This document shows positions 35,584 to 44,891 of a stretch of DNA of 64,000 nucleotides, one piece after another (position 1 is the first letter of the stretch; each line of letters begins with the position of its first letter). The position numbers were made by a program, and so were the translations under genes. Under the pieces are notes generated by a model. That model was not told where the DNA came from and did no database searches. It worked only from the letters and a program-made list of their open reading frames with translations. This stretch comes from Pseudomonadota bacterium (GTDB lineage: Bacteria; SAR324; XYD2-FULL-50-16; JAHJRI01): contig JAKSDL010000174.1 of NCBI GenBank assembly GCA_022360105.1, forward strand, positions 15,315-79,314. Reading direction: 5' to 3'.

Positions 35584-38500
35584 TGTTCGCTACCACTTTC
35601 TTTAGATAGGTGATAGCCGGTTGAAAGTTCATCGATTCAAATTGGGTATAACTTCGCAGTGAATCGGATTTAAGCTTGTTAATTTGACTGTTCGTTTGTT
35701 TGATATTGCCAAAAGATATAGCATTTACAGGGCAGGTTTGTTGACAAGCGGTTTGCACTTCAGATTCATCCAGGATTCTGTTTTCTTTCTTGGCTTGAAG
35801 AGTTTTGGTGCGAATTCTGTGGAAGCAAAAAGTGCATTTCTCCATAACCCCCTTTTCCCGCACCGAAACATCCGGATTAAGCTGGTAATTCAAGGGGGAT
35901 GGAAATTCATAAGTTCGCCAATTGAACCGTCTTTGGCTGTAAATGCAGTTGTTTGAGCAATAACGGCTACCAACACAGCGATTGTAGATCATGGCGTTGA
36001 GTCCATCAGAGGCTTTGTAGGTGGCTGAGACGGGACAAACCGGCTCACAGCCTGCATTGTCACATTGGGCGCACATTTGAGGTAAAAGAAAGGTTTCAGT
36101 GTGACCTGTCTTTGGATTTTTTTCAAAATAGCGCTGAATTCTCGTCCAACTCATCTCCCGCCCCTGGGCAACTCTGGTTTTCCCGACAACTGCAATATTG
36201 TTCTCTGCATAGCAAGCAACCACGCAAGCTGAGCAACCGGTGCATTTGTCCAGATCGATGACCATTTCCCACTTATAATCGGTAAAAAACTCCGGAGGTA
36301 ATTTTGCAGCGAAGTTCTTAATTCTTTCCACATTTTTATCAATGGATTGATAAAATCCCGTAGTGTTTGAATGTGCGGAGTGACCGGAAGTATGCTCCGG
36401 CTCCAACTTTCCTTGGGGATTTCGAGGGATCGTTCTGTAAAGTCCTCTTGCTTTCCGGTTTTGTTTGCTGTTTCCAATGTCGGACACAGAAAACTGAGCC
36501 TGACCATCCATTGTTGCCAAAGCTTGTTTTTTGCCTGTCTTGAGAACCTGAATGTTGGATTGGGAAAATGTAAAATCACCGGAAAGAGCATCATATTCAC
36601 TTGAAAATAGCGACAAGGCGTTCTCGCCTATTTTACGTTTAACAAGTCTGACCTGTTTTTTAGTTTTGAACAGATCTAACAAAGGCAGTCTCCCTTTATT
36701 TTCCGGGTAGTCGGGAAATAGTAATATCCTGCCAAGACCGGCAGGCATGACCAACGTGTCGGGCGCAACTCCATGATAAAGTTTGGCGGTAACGTTAATA
36801 GTTCCATGGGATGATGAAATCTTAAGTAGATCGTTATCCGAGATTCTCAATTTCTGTGCGGTGTCCGGATCGATCTCGACCCAGGAATCCCAAGTTACCT
36901 GGCTGACAGGATGCGGAGCTTCCAGGAGCCAGTAACGGTTTCCCGTATGTCCATTGGCGTGATGGAAAGGTGAATTAACGACAAGCAGGGACATTCCAGC
37001 TGTTTGTTTATCATTGCGGACCAATTCAGTGTGAAAAAGTGAGGGATCAAGTGTCACGTTTTTGACAGATGTCTTCTGATAAAATCCACCTTTTGCCAGA
37101 CTGTTCTTCCAAAACGATGCAAAAGTAGAAGCTGGCCTATGTTGCTTGTGCAAATCTTGCCAGTTGGTGACCAAATACTCATAAAAGTTCTTAAACTCAA
37201 AGCCAATGGGATTGATCAACTGAGAAACCAGCAACAACAGATCCCCGAGTGCTTTGGTGTCATATCCGGGTATTGGCCTCATCACAGGCTGTTGTAAGTT
37301 GTTCACACCCTTGATGGACTGTGCGTCCCCCCAACTTTCCAAATAATGATGAGTCGGCAAGTGAAGGGAAGCCAATTCGGAGGTTTCATCTGCTTCAGTA
37401 GACAAGGAAACAACAAAAGGCCCATCAGCCAGGATGGAAGAGAGATCTTTGATCTGGGGAAGGGCAAAAACGGGATTTACACTGTCAATAATAACAAGAG
37501 AATACTTTCCCTTGCTTAACTCAAAGAAGACACTTTTGATAGTTTTGAGTGAATCACCCCCCGCTTTTACATCGGCTCCAAAAGTGATGGAACGGTTGAC
37601 TTCTCCCGTTATGTAATTGATCAGGTTTACGGCTATGTGAAGCAAAGTAGCATGTTTGTCTGCTGCACTGTTACCTCCTGCCAGACACAGGCAACGTTTG
37701 GATTTGAATTCTGTAACAAGAGCGTTGACGTCTTTCAGCAAATCCTGATTGTGATTGGAATCGGTAGGTTGAAGCAAATAGTTAAGCAGTTTATTTATCT
37801 CAGTTGTTTCCCTGGCTGTCAAAAATGAGCTTTCCTTCACCAGTTGTCGGGCCACTTGACAAGCTATGATCCATTCACTGCCTGGCCTGCAGCTATACCA
37901 TTTATCTGCATTAACGCCTGTTAAGGAAAGGTAAGGTGATACCTGAATAAAACGACCTCTTTTTGTCCCCTGGTGTGCATGGAATTCAGTATATTCCCTG
38001 CTGAATTTAACGGGACTCAGCCAGGTTTCCAAAAAATCGCTGCCAAAATTAACCAGGGTATCAGCTTGTGATAAATCAATTTGCGGGATTTCCTCTGTTC
38101 CAAAAACAAGCTGATTGGCTTTTTTAAAGCTATGGATGGGGCTCAGGTCGAAATTGAGATAATCCCCACCTCCCCAGGATCGCAAACTATTTTGAATCAA
38201 CTTGCGCATTGTCCCGGTTTCCGGTGGTCCAACAAACAGAATTTTTTTGTTCGGATCGGATTGAGTTTCCTTGATTCTGCTCACAAGCAGATCGATTCCT
38301 TGCTGCCAGCTAATTGCCTCTGTGGTCTTGCCTTTCCTCAATAAAGGTCCTGAGACTCTGGCAGGGCTGTAGAGTCCCTGGAGAGCAGCCTGGCCGATAG
38401 CACAAACTTTGCCTTTGTTTATGGGATGGTCCGGATTACCCTCGATCTTGATGGCTCTTCCCTCTCTTGTGGTAACGACTAATCCACAACCAGCCGTGCA

Positions 38501-38665
38501 CTCTCTGCAAGTTGTGGCATAGTGAAGGGATTTCCCCGGAGAGAAATGGGGTGGTGGTATCAGCATAGGCACCAGGCTTTCAACCGGCTCCTTTCCACAT
38601 CCGGCAAACGTTGCTGTGGCACCGGTTATTGCAGATAACTTTAAAAAATCTCTCCGTTTCATCAT
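35570..38665 (-). CDS. actB: Alternative Complex III subunit ActB (fused molybdopterin-like and Fe-S domains)
   Basis: Protein of 1031 aa. It starts with a Tat signal (KRRDFLKLSA) ending in a lipobox FAGC (Cys23), so it is probably a lipid-anchored periplasmic subunit. Domain 1 (to about residue 700) is a molybdopterin oxidoreductase fold with CRECTAGC and a later Cys88 (KVCAIGQ). In characterised ActB this domain carries no molybdenum. Domain 2 (from about residue 800) is a ferredoxin-like region with clusters CTGCSACVVAC, CAQCDNAGCEPVC, CVGSRYCSNNC, CTFC and CQQTCP. It passes electrons from ActC to the cytochromes. The fused form separates it from Qrc, where these are two genes. Confidence 0.9.
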   Translation of the reverse strand: MMKRRDFLKLSAITGATATFAGCGKEPVESLVPMLIPPPHFSPGKSLHYATTCRECTAGCGLVVTTREGRAIKIEGNPDHPINKGKVCAIGQAALQGLYSPARVSGPLLRKGKTTEAISWQQGIDLLVSRIKETQSDPNKKILFVGPPETGTMRKLIQNSLRSWGGGDYLNFDLSPIHSFKKANQLVFGTEEIPQIDLSQADTLVNFGSDFLETWLSPVKFSREYTEFHAHQGTKRGRFIQVSPYLSLTGVNADKWYSCRPGSEWIIACQVARQLVKESSFLTARETTEINKLLNYLLQPTDSNHNQDLLKDVNALVTEFKSKRCLCLAGGNSAADKHATLLHIAVNLINYITGEVNRSITFGADVKAGGDSLKTIKSVFFELSKGKYSLVIIDSVNPVFALPQIKDLSSILADGPFVVSLSTEADETSELASLHLPTHHYLESWGDAQSIKGVNNLQQPVMRPIPGYDTKALGDLLLLVSQLINPIGFEFKNFYEYLVTNWQDLHKQHRPASTFASFWKNSLAKGGFYQKTSVKNVTLDPSLFHTELVRNDKQTAGMSLLVVNSPFHHANGHTGNRYWLLEAPHPVSQVTWDSWVEIDPDTAQKLRISDNDLLKISSSHGTINVTAKLYHGVAPDTLVMPAGLGRILLFPDYPENKGRLPLLDLFKTKKQVRLVKRKIGENALSLFSSEYDALSGDFTFSQSNIQVLKTGKKQALATMDGQAQFSVSDIGNSKQNRKARGLYRTIPRNPQGKLEPEHTSGHSAHSNTTGFYQSIDKNVERIKNFAAKLPPEFFTDYKWEMVIDLDKCTGCSACVVACYAENNIAVVGKTRVAQGREMSWTRIQRYFEKNPKTGHTETFLLPQMCAQCDNAGCEPVCPVSATYKASDGLNAMIYNRCVGSRYCSNNCIYSQRRFNWRTYEFPSPLNYQLNPDVSVREKGVMEKCTFCFHRIRTKTLQAKKENRILDESEVQTACQQTCPVNAISFGNIKQTNSQINKLKSDSLRSYTQFESMNFQPAITYLKKVVANNEKG

Positions 38666-38789
38666 TTAGCCTTTAGCACTTAGCGGTCAGCAGCCAGCTT
38701 AAAACGTGTAAACGTTTTCATATTTAAAAAAACGAAAGCAAAGCTTTCACGTCCTGCAAATCTGAAATCTAAAATCATCAATCTAAAAT
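38666..38789. repeat. ActA-ActB spacer with two hairpins
   Basis: The 124-bp gap holds AAAACGT GTAA ACGTTTT (38701-38718) and GAAAGC AAA GCTTTC (38734-38748), both perfect stems. On the actB side are several short, similar words (TTTAGCC, TTTAGCA, TTAGCGG). On the actA side are repeats of TCTAAAAT. It may tune the relative expression of actA and actB by processing or pausing. No gene seen. Confidence 0.4.
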
Positions 38790-39350
38790 TTACTTGTGGC
38801 ACGAATGACACTCAGTGGACCCTTTTATCACATTCCCCTGATTTTTCATTTCATGTTCACGGACATGGCAGTCCATGCACCATTGCATGGTTAGCTCTTC
38901 TATTTTGCCGGAAGGGTCCGGGGCTTTTATGTCGGCAACCTCTCCATGGCATTCCTCGCACTCAAATTCTTTAAGAGTGTGACTTTGGTGAGAAAAATAA
39001 ACAAAATCAGGTAAATCGTTCACTCTTGTCCAGGTAAGGTTTTGTTTAAACAAACGCAGGTGTTCCAGTTTTCTAATTTCAAATTGTCTTTCTTCTGTTG
39101 TCCCTTTTACCAGCTGGTGGCATCCAAGGCAGTCATAGAGTGAGGGTACGCCGGCTTGTTCGGATCTGTCCGCGTAGTAGTGACAATATCTGCAGGAAAT
39201 TTCGTACTCTTGTGCATGAATCTGGTGATTGAATACTACGGCAAGTTCCTGGCTGGAGATGTTTTCAGGGATCGGGAAAATGAATAGCATAATCAGAATC
39301 AACAGTCTGATTTGGTAACTGCATTTGCTTGGTGGAGTTGTTTGCAACAT
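38790..39350 (-). CDS. actA: Alternative Complex III subunit ActA, pentahaem cytochrome c
   Basis: Exported 186-aa cytochrome with an N-terminal hydrophobic signal/anchor and five CxxCH sites: CRYCH, CLGCH, CEECH, CMDCH and CHSCH, the last just before the C-terminus. Five haems is the known count for ActA. It is the first act gene, 124 bp upstream of actB, and lies downstream of a periplasmic rhodanese. It relays electrons within the periplasmic part of the complex. Confidence 0.88.
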   Translation of the reverse strand: MLQTTPPSKCSYQIRLLILIMLFIFPIPENISSQELAVVFNHQIHAQEYEISCRYCHYYADRSEQAGVPSLYDCLGCHQLVKGTTEERQFEIRKLEHLRLFKQNLTWTRVNDLPDFVYFSHQSHTLKEFECEECHGEVADIKAPDPSGKIEELTMQWCMDCHVREHEMKNQGNVIKGSTECHSCHK

Positions 39351-39494
39351 GCCTGGTCCTGGTTTACCTAGTGATCATAAGCCTGTATCGATTGATTTCA
39401 AAATTATGAAAGGTATTACTACAAATGGCAAATGTTGTTGAAAGAGTCTCTAGAGGTGGGACAACAAATGGACGAATTGGCCGGCACAGAAGGG

Positions 39495-40025
39495 TTATTT
39501 GGTGTGATAGCCAATTATCTTATAAGCTCCGGATGGTTCGAAGGCAACGCTGTAATTCAGAAATTTTATATTTTCAAATCCTTTTGCCCAGAGCAGATCA
39601 TAAGCAAATAAAGCTCGCATGCCATTGTCACAGAATATGACAATGGGTTTGTCTCGAGGCAGCTTTTTATGTTCTGTTTCCAGTACATAGAGTGGGATGT
39701 TAAGCGAATTCTCGATAAACCCGAATTTCATCTCAGCCTTTCCTCTTACATCCAACAAAACTGCTGAATTGGCTTTTTGTATGGCGATAAACTGTTCCGG
39801 AGTAAGGGCTTCCCTTTTTTCGGGCATGGGGTAGGCAGTTGAAAATTCTTCATTTTCATCCTCTTCATCTTCAAAAACGATGTCAAAATCTTCTTCACCC
39901 TGGGCATAGAGCTCGGTAGGTATATTTCCGGTCAGCATCATTCCGAGCAAAATAATAAACAACAGGCCGAATATCCTCGGTTTTGGCTGATAATGAAAAG
40001 TGAAAGACGTGTATTTGCAGGTCAT
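39495..40025 (-). CDS. Periplasmic rhodanese with acidic N-terminal segment
   Basis: Protein of 176 aa with a hydrophobic signal or anchor (residues 17-40), a strongly acidic stretch (residues 44-60, EEDFDIVFEDEEDENEE) and a rhodanese domain. The domain has VLLDVRGKAEMKFG and the active-site loop VIFCDNGMRA with Cys132 intact. It should transfer sulfane sulfur in the periplasm. Its C-terminus (FLNYSVAFEPSGAYKIIGYH) resembles the end of the triple rhodanese at 55232-56533, suggesting common ancestry. It follows a LolA-like gene by 8 bp and precedes actA by 144 bp. Confidence 0.85.
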   Translation of the reverse strand: MTCKYTSFTFHYQPKPRIFGLLFIILLGMMLTGNIPTELYAQGEEDFDIVFEDEEDENEEFSTAYPMPEKREALTPEQFIAIQKANSAVLLDVRGKAEMKFGFIENSLNIPLYVLETEHKKLPRDKPIVIFCDNGMRALFAYDLLWAKGFENIKFLNYSVAFEPSGAYKIIGYHTK

Positions 40026-40033
40026 ATTGGAAA

Positions 40034-40855
40034 TCAGTTCAAAACGATTTCAGGCGGCTTATAAAGAGATGCTTCGACGAATATGTCTTCATTCACACCC
40101 AGGTTATAGCGGGTGTTTTTCAGATCAAGGATCAGAATGGTGTGGGTACCTTCCAGTGGTGAAGTCATCCGGTGTTTCACGACAGTCGAGTATCCATCGA
40201 TCGATCTTATCTGCAGGACTTCATAGAATTTATATAATTGGTTTTCGTGATTGTAGAACTCAATTTTAACAGGAAGATAGGTTTTTTGGTCAATCCATGA
40301 TCTGGTTTTGCTTGTCTTATCCTCCCGGATCTTAGGAATGCTTTCCACCAGGTAGGTGTCATATTTTTTTTCACCTTTTTGTGTGGAAATTGTGATTGTC
40401 TCATTTCCCAGCAGCTGATGTCGATCTTTTTGATGATGTCTGCCGGTAATATCCTCCGAGGAAAAATCGGACCCCATGAAGGCACATTGTTTTTGATGCC
40501 CGGAAATCATTAAAACAGTGTTGCTGGCAGGCAGGAACAGCCTGCGGTAGTCGTCCTCGACAATGTATTTATGTACCAGAAATGATGCCTTTTTTATTTC
40601 CCGTGGGTAGGTAAAATAGAGCAAATATTTTTGCTTTCCCCCGTCGTTGATATCCTTACGCAACAAAGTGAAGATCTTTTTGGAAGGCTTGGGAACCGAT
40701 TTGTGGTAAACCAGTAAGGCCATTCTTGATTTTCTATCTTTACCTGCATAATGCGAGGCCAAACTTGATTTCTTCATGATCTCTTCAGGTTCCACAGCCC
40801 TGGCAGGAATGATCTGGGTTAAAACTGCTATCGATACAAGGATGATTTTTTTCAT
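40034..40855 (-). CDS. Outer membrane lipoprotein-sorting (LolA-superfamily) protein
   Basis: Exported protein of 273 aa with signal peptide MKKIILVSIAVLTQIIPARA. Family-type segments are SRMALLVYHKSVPKPSKKIFTLLRKD, YLLYFTYPREIKKASFLVHKY, RRLFLPASNTVLMISG and the C-terminal LGVNEDIFVEASLYKPP. These LolA-fold proteins regularly accompany RND/MMPL transporters, and the MMPL gene here lies 87 bp upstream. It probably accepts a lipid or hydrophobic cargo from that transporter. It leads into the rhodanese and act genes, though whether all share one transcript is uncertain. Confidence 0.85.
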   Translation of the reverse strand: MKKIILVSIAVLTQIIPARAVEPEEIMKKSSLASHYAGKDRKSRMALLVYHKSVPKPSKKIFTLLRKDINDGGKQKYLLYFTYPREIKKASFLVHKYIVEDDYRRLFLPASNTVLMISGHQKQCAFMGSDFSSEDITGRHHQKDRHQLLGNETITISTQKGEKKYDTYLVESIPKIREDKTSKTRSWIDQKTYLPVKIEFYNHENQLYKFYEVLQIRSIDGYSTVVKHRMTSPLEGTHTILILDLKNTRYNLGVNEDIFVEASLYKPPEIVLN

Positions 40856-40942
40856 GGTGGTTATATACTCAGGTGGACATTTGGGGCTTTTTTTGAGGTA
40901 CCTTTAACATTTTGTTTCATTTTACCATATGGAATGAAATCC

Positions 40943-43483
40943 TTAAACCATAAACTCCCTCACTCCCGGCAACCATTTACGGAGGATATATATGAGGGAA
41001 GGTAAAAGAATCAGGCTTGCTGCCCCACTTACAATCATTATCAGAAAGAAAAAGGCGCCGACTGTCACATACGGTACCAGACTGGCAAGGAATAACGGGG
41101 TGAATCCAACGGTTAATACCAAAACGTTTCTCCAGATTGCCCTGGATGGTTCCGCAAAGACTTGCCAAAAGGCGGCTTTTATGTCTCCTGTTTTGCTGAT
41201 GATCTCTTTAAAACTCTGGTTAAAATGAATAGCAAAATCGATTGAGAGTCCCAATGCAAGGCTTGAAAGCACTGCGATTGGCATATCATAAAATTTCCCT
41301 CCCCAGCCGATTAGTCCATAGATAAATGTAATACTCATGGACAACGGCAACATGGATATGGCTCCCCATAAAGGAGATCGAAACAGAAAGGACATCATGA
41401 TAAAAACGACCACAAATGACCCCAATAAGGCATATCCCATACCTCTCACCATTTCATCCTGCCAGACATTGTTGATATGTGTGAGCCCTGTCCAGCTCAG
41501 TTTTACCGGCTGAAAATCTCCATTGGACAGGGTGACACCCGGCAGAGTGTTTTCCTTTTTAGCAATATAGGCATCCAGATGGTTCATCAATAGATCCATC
41601 GTTTTGTTGTCACCATTTTTTAGCTGCAGCCAGATCTGCGCTTTTTGATAATCATGGGTAATGAATTTCCACAGATCCTTACCTCTTTTGATATCACCGC
41701 TTTCATAAAGGAACATGTATTGCGCTATTTTGTCCCTTTCAAGAGGAATAGAGGGATCATTAAAAGCTACATTTCCAACCTTACTTAAAATATCTACAAT
41801 GGAGGTAGCTGCACCAACAATCTGTTGTCCATTGGAATCATTAATCGAAAGCAGATATGCCTGCACTGATTCAATGTAGCGGATGATACCCCCGTTTCGG
41901 AGATCCGGTGTCAGGTGTTGTTCATCATCTATATCAAAGAGGTTTTCCTCAAATACTTCAGCTTCCGTGGCGTCTGGCAGGGTGGAATCCATTTCCTTTT
42001 TGATAGGGAGTTCTATAATCAGATTCGTCATATAGGTGCCGGACAATTGATTATTCATTACCGAGTCTGCCTCACGCAACGGATGATCAGCTTTAAACCA
42101 CCTGACCGGATTATCGTTTACCACAATCCGGTTCACACCAATCAATGAAATGATTCCTGCAATCAGACAAAAAACGATGACTCTCCAGGGCGAATTAATG
42201 GCCAATTCACGAAAAAAAACGACAACAGATCCGGTTATTTCAAAACGCTGTTTACTCGCTTTCAAGGTTTCAAAGTCCAGCAGCATGATGTAAGCAGGCA
42301 TGAAAGTCATGGAGAGAAACCAGGCTACAAAAACTCCGCATGCGATGGTGATTCCAAAGACTTCAACCGGTTGGATACCTGTTACTGCCAGAGAGATAAA
42401 TCCCACCATGGTTGTGATGCTGGTAAACAGCATGGGATTAAACAGTGCCTGTATCACCTGCCAGATTGTTTCCTCTTTTATTCCGGCGGAGTCAATTTTA
42501 TCATGAAGATGACTAATGATATGGATGCTGTCCAGCAGGGCGACGGGCATCAGGAAAATTGGAATCATTGAGCTCATGATGTGAACAGTATTGCCGGTAT
42601 AAATCAGACCGCCCATTGCCCAAATTACTGTCATCATGGCTAAAAACATCGGCCCTAATACCAGTTTGACGTTTCCAAAAAACAGGTACATTAAAATAAA
42701 AATAACCAATCCGGCCAATGGCGCATAGATACCCATTTGCACAAACATTTCAATACCGAAAGTGGTTTCTGCAATTGGTAGACCGGCCAGATAATAGGTT
42801 TCTCCTTCACCAAGATGTAGATTTGCCAATGCCTTGATTTTTTCGCCTATATAGTAGGAATGGGGTTTCATACCCTTTTCCACGGGAATGAAAACGCCGA
42901 TCAAGGAACCGTCATCAGAGGCCAGCTTGCCTTTTAAGATTCTGTTGTTGTGAATGGATCTTAATAGTTGCTGAGCTTGGTGTTCATTGACTGGTGGTAC
43001 CTTCATCAATGGTCGAACGCTTAGTTCTCCCTTTGAATTGAGTAAAATGTTGTCAACCGTACTGGGAGAGATGATATCCTCTACCACTATCAACCTTTTT
43101 GCCTCGGCTTCATCGGGTTTTAAAGACTTATACCACTGCAGGGTTTGCAACAATGAATGCCAGAATCCATCTTTTTGCTGAGGTGGCTGAATCTGAATGA
43201 TATCATTGGTCAATTCGTGGATACGACTCAAGGCGTCCACAGTAAAAAGTGACTTGCCCTGTTTCTGTTTGATACCGAGGACAATCACGTCGTTGTATCG
43301 GAAATCGGCTTTCATCTGGTTATACAGCACGACTGCCGGGTTGTCGGTGTTTAGCATTTTAACAGGATCGGTATCTGTTTTAATGCTGGGCAATACAGCC
43401 AGAAAAACCAGTGTTACAAACAGGCAAATTAGAATAGTTAACCGTGGGTTGTTTATGGAAAACCAGATCAATGCTCTCTTCAT
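40943..43483 (-). CDS. MMPL/RND-family transporter
   Basis: Large inner-membrane exporter of 846 aa with the duplicated MMPL plan. An N-terminal helix (residues 11-30) and a periplasmic loop precede a helix block near residues 250-410 (YLFFGNVKLVLGPMFLAMMTV, LLDSIHIISHLHDK). A second helix block near 700-840 includes ALGLSIDFAIHFNQSFKE. The Asp residues in these helices are typical proton-relay positions. Related proteins export hydrophobic compounds such as lipids or hopanoids. With the LolA-like gene it forms a transport pair. Different from the polyene exporter at 1-2349. Confidence 0.9.
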   Translation of the reverse strand: MKRALIWFSINNPRLTILICLFVTLVFLAVLPSIKTDTDPVKMLNTDNPAVVLYNQMKADFRYNDVIVLGIKQKQGKSLFTVDALSRIHELTNDIIQIQPPQQKDGFWHSLLQTLQWYKSLKPDEAEAKRLIVVEDIISPSTVDNILLNSKGELSVRPLMKVPPVNEHQAQQLLRSIHNNRILKGKLASDDGSLIGVFIPVEKGMKPHSYYIGEKIKALANLHLGEGETYYLAGLPIAETTFGIEMFVQMGIYAPLAGLVIFILMYLFFGNVKLVLGPMFLAMMTVIWAMGGLIYTGNTVHIMSSMIPIFLMPVALLDSIHIISHLHDKIDSAGIKEETIWQVIQALFNPMLFTSITTMVGFISLAVTGIQPVEVFGITIACGVFVAWFLSMTFMPAYIMLLDFETLKASKQRFEITGSVVVFFRELAINSPWRVIVFCLIAGIISLIGVNRIVVNDNPVRWFKADHPLREADSVMNNQLSGTYMTNLIIELPIKKEMDSTLPDATEAEVFEENLFDIDDEQHLTPDLRNGGIIRYIESVQAYLLSINDSNGQQIVGAATSIVDILSKVGNVAFNDPSIPLERDKIAQYMFLYESGDIKRGKDLWKFITHDYQKAQIWLQLKNGDNKTMDLLMNHLDAYIAKKENTLPGVTLSNGDFQPVKLSWTGLTHINNVWQDEMVRGMGYALLGSFVVVFIMMSFLFRSPLWGAISMLPLSMSITFIYGLIGWGGKFYDMPIAVLSSLALGLSIDFAIHFNQSFKEIISKTGDIKAAFWQVFAEPSRAIWRNVLVLTVGFTPLFLASLVPYVTVGAFFFLIMIVSGAASLILLPSLIYILRKWLPGVREFMV

Positions 43484-44248
43484 TTGATTGGATGTGTTTA
43501 TATCACTATTAACGTTAAGGTAGCCGAGGGGAGACAGCCCTATCCCTAAATATAATGGATCAAAAAGCAGGATGACCGGTGGCCCTCACAAATCCATCAA
43601 TAATATACAAGTGTTTCATCAATACTGTGATGTGGCTTTTGTTTGAAATTGGAGGATCTATAGTTCGTGACGTACCCCCTGATTTCGCTTGATAACTTTT
43701 TACATAATCCCAAATTATTATCTGGCTTCTAAGAAAGCAATGAGTTAAGTTATGATTCCTTCATAATTTTTACGATTTTTCCGATTCTTATTTTCTTGGT
43801 GAAAAGGAACTGTCGAAGTTCAGGTGATTTTTGCTGATTGGGATTGTTGAATTATTTGGAAATATTCAGTTATTTCAATTTATTAAACAAAAACAATAAC
43901 CTCTTAGCATAGACCAATTCAAGAGCTGTTGACAAATGAATAATATTTAACTTTTTCATCAATAAAAATGTAAACTTTTTTGATTTCCTCCATTTCAGGA
44001 CAGTTTCAGAAGTTTATCCAATTAGTCATATTTATCTGATATCACAGGCTAATATTTGATTTTTGGACGAATTGTGAAACATACACCCATGCCCGCCAGA
44101 TTCATACACAAATGCCGAGTAACTGTCTGAAAGTATAAAGAAAAGCAGTGGGGATTGGGGGGTAAATAGGCGATTGACATTCTGAAAGTGGTAACCTTCT
44201 CTGTAAAAATCAGATCGCCTATCTATGTGCTAGGGTAAAACTGTGGAA
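43484..44248. other. Intergenic region, 765 bp
   Basis: Lies between the MMPL start and the end of tusA, both minus strand, so it should contain the promoter for the MMPL-LolA-rhodanese(-act) genes. AT-rich. A perfect 9-bp inverted repeat ATAGGCGAT/ATCGCCTAT with a 39-nt loop is at 44166-44222, just beyond tusA. No open frame in the region has gene-like features. Confidence 0.5.
44166..44222 (-). repeat. Stem-loop beyond tusA
   Basis: ATAGGCGAT (44166-44174) and ATCGCCTAT (44214-44222) form a perfect 9-bp stem around a 39-nt loop, 27 bp past the tusA stop. No T-tract follows on the minus strand, so it is more likely an RNA 3'-end stabiliser or a regulatory element than a classical terminator. 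Confidence 0.4.
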
Positions 44249-44485
44249 TTACTTAACTTTTACGAAAAAGTCTGTGGCCCCGTCTCTCTCTTCTTTTTCA
44301 ACCAGTTCGTGACCTGTTTTTGCACAAAAAGTTTCCATGTCTTTATTGGTTCCAGGGTCTGTTGAGGTCATCTTAAGAATCTGACCGGAAGACATACCCT
44401 TGATGGCTTTTTTAGTTTTAAGAATAGGCTGAGGGCAAGAAAGGCCTGAACAGTCCAGAGTTTCATTAGGGGTAATATCGCTCAT
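44249..44485 (-). CDS. tusA: TusA-family sulfur carrier protein
   Basis: Small sulfur-transfer protein of 78 aa. I use the ATG at 44485, which has a GGAG site (AGGAGAACTC before ATG); the longer frame would add 23 unrelated residues. The persulfide-carrying motif LDCSGLSCPQPILKTKKAI is intact, with the key Cys in CPQP. In sulfur oxidisers TusA passes sulfur to DsrE and onward; in thiosulfate uptake it partners YeeE/YedE transporters. Both partners are encoded divergently across the 406-bp gap, which supports a dedicated sulfur role rather than tRNA thiolation. Confidence 0.92.
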   Translation of the reverse strand: MSDITPNETLDCSGLSCPQPILKTKKAIKGMSSGQILKMTSTDPGTNKDMETFCAKTGHELVEKEERDGATDFFVKVK

Positions 44486-44891
44486 GAGTTCTCCTTCAAA
44501 GAGATTGTTTGCTAAGATTAAATATTCACATAGAGTCAGCGAATATCGATTCACACACGAAACACAAACCTTAATTTGATGTTTAAGTATGTGTTAATTT
44601 ACGGAATGGGGAAAAGGATTGCAAGTACATTTTCATTTTGGGTCTGAGCTTTGTAGTAATAACTTATGATTATGTGATGAATGTTTGATCTGCCTCGTAC
44701 TTTAAACCAAACAGCTAAATAACCGGGGTACAGGGGATAAAATTCCGGTCCAAAATTCAAATAGACCGAAATCATGTTATACGCCAATAATCCTTATTTT
44801 TCGGCATTTTTTCCCTTGAATTTTAAAATCAAATGAATATAGACTTTGCTTTTCTAAATCCTATTTGACTTAGATTTAAACTAAGGATGCC
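44486..44891. promoter_or_regulatory. Divergent tusA / dsrE regulatory region, 406 bp
   Basis: Holds the promoters of tusA (left) and the dsrEFH-yeeE operon (right). On the right, TTGAAT (44816-44821) and TATAGA (44838-44843) are spaced 16 bp. An inverted repeat CTTAG ATTTAAA CTAAG (44869-44885) overlaps the dsrE ribosome site (AAGGA), so a bound regulator or a hairpin could block translation. No gene inside. Confidence 0.4.
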
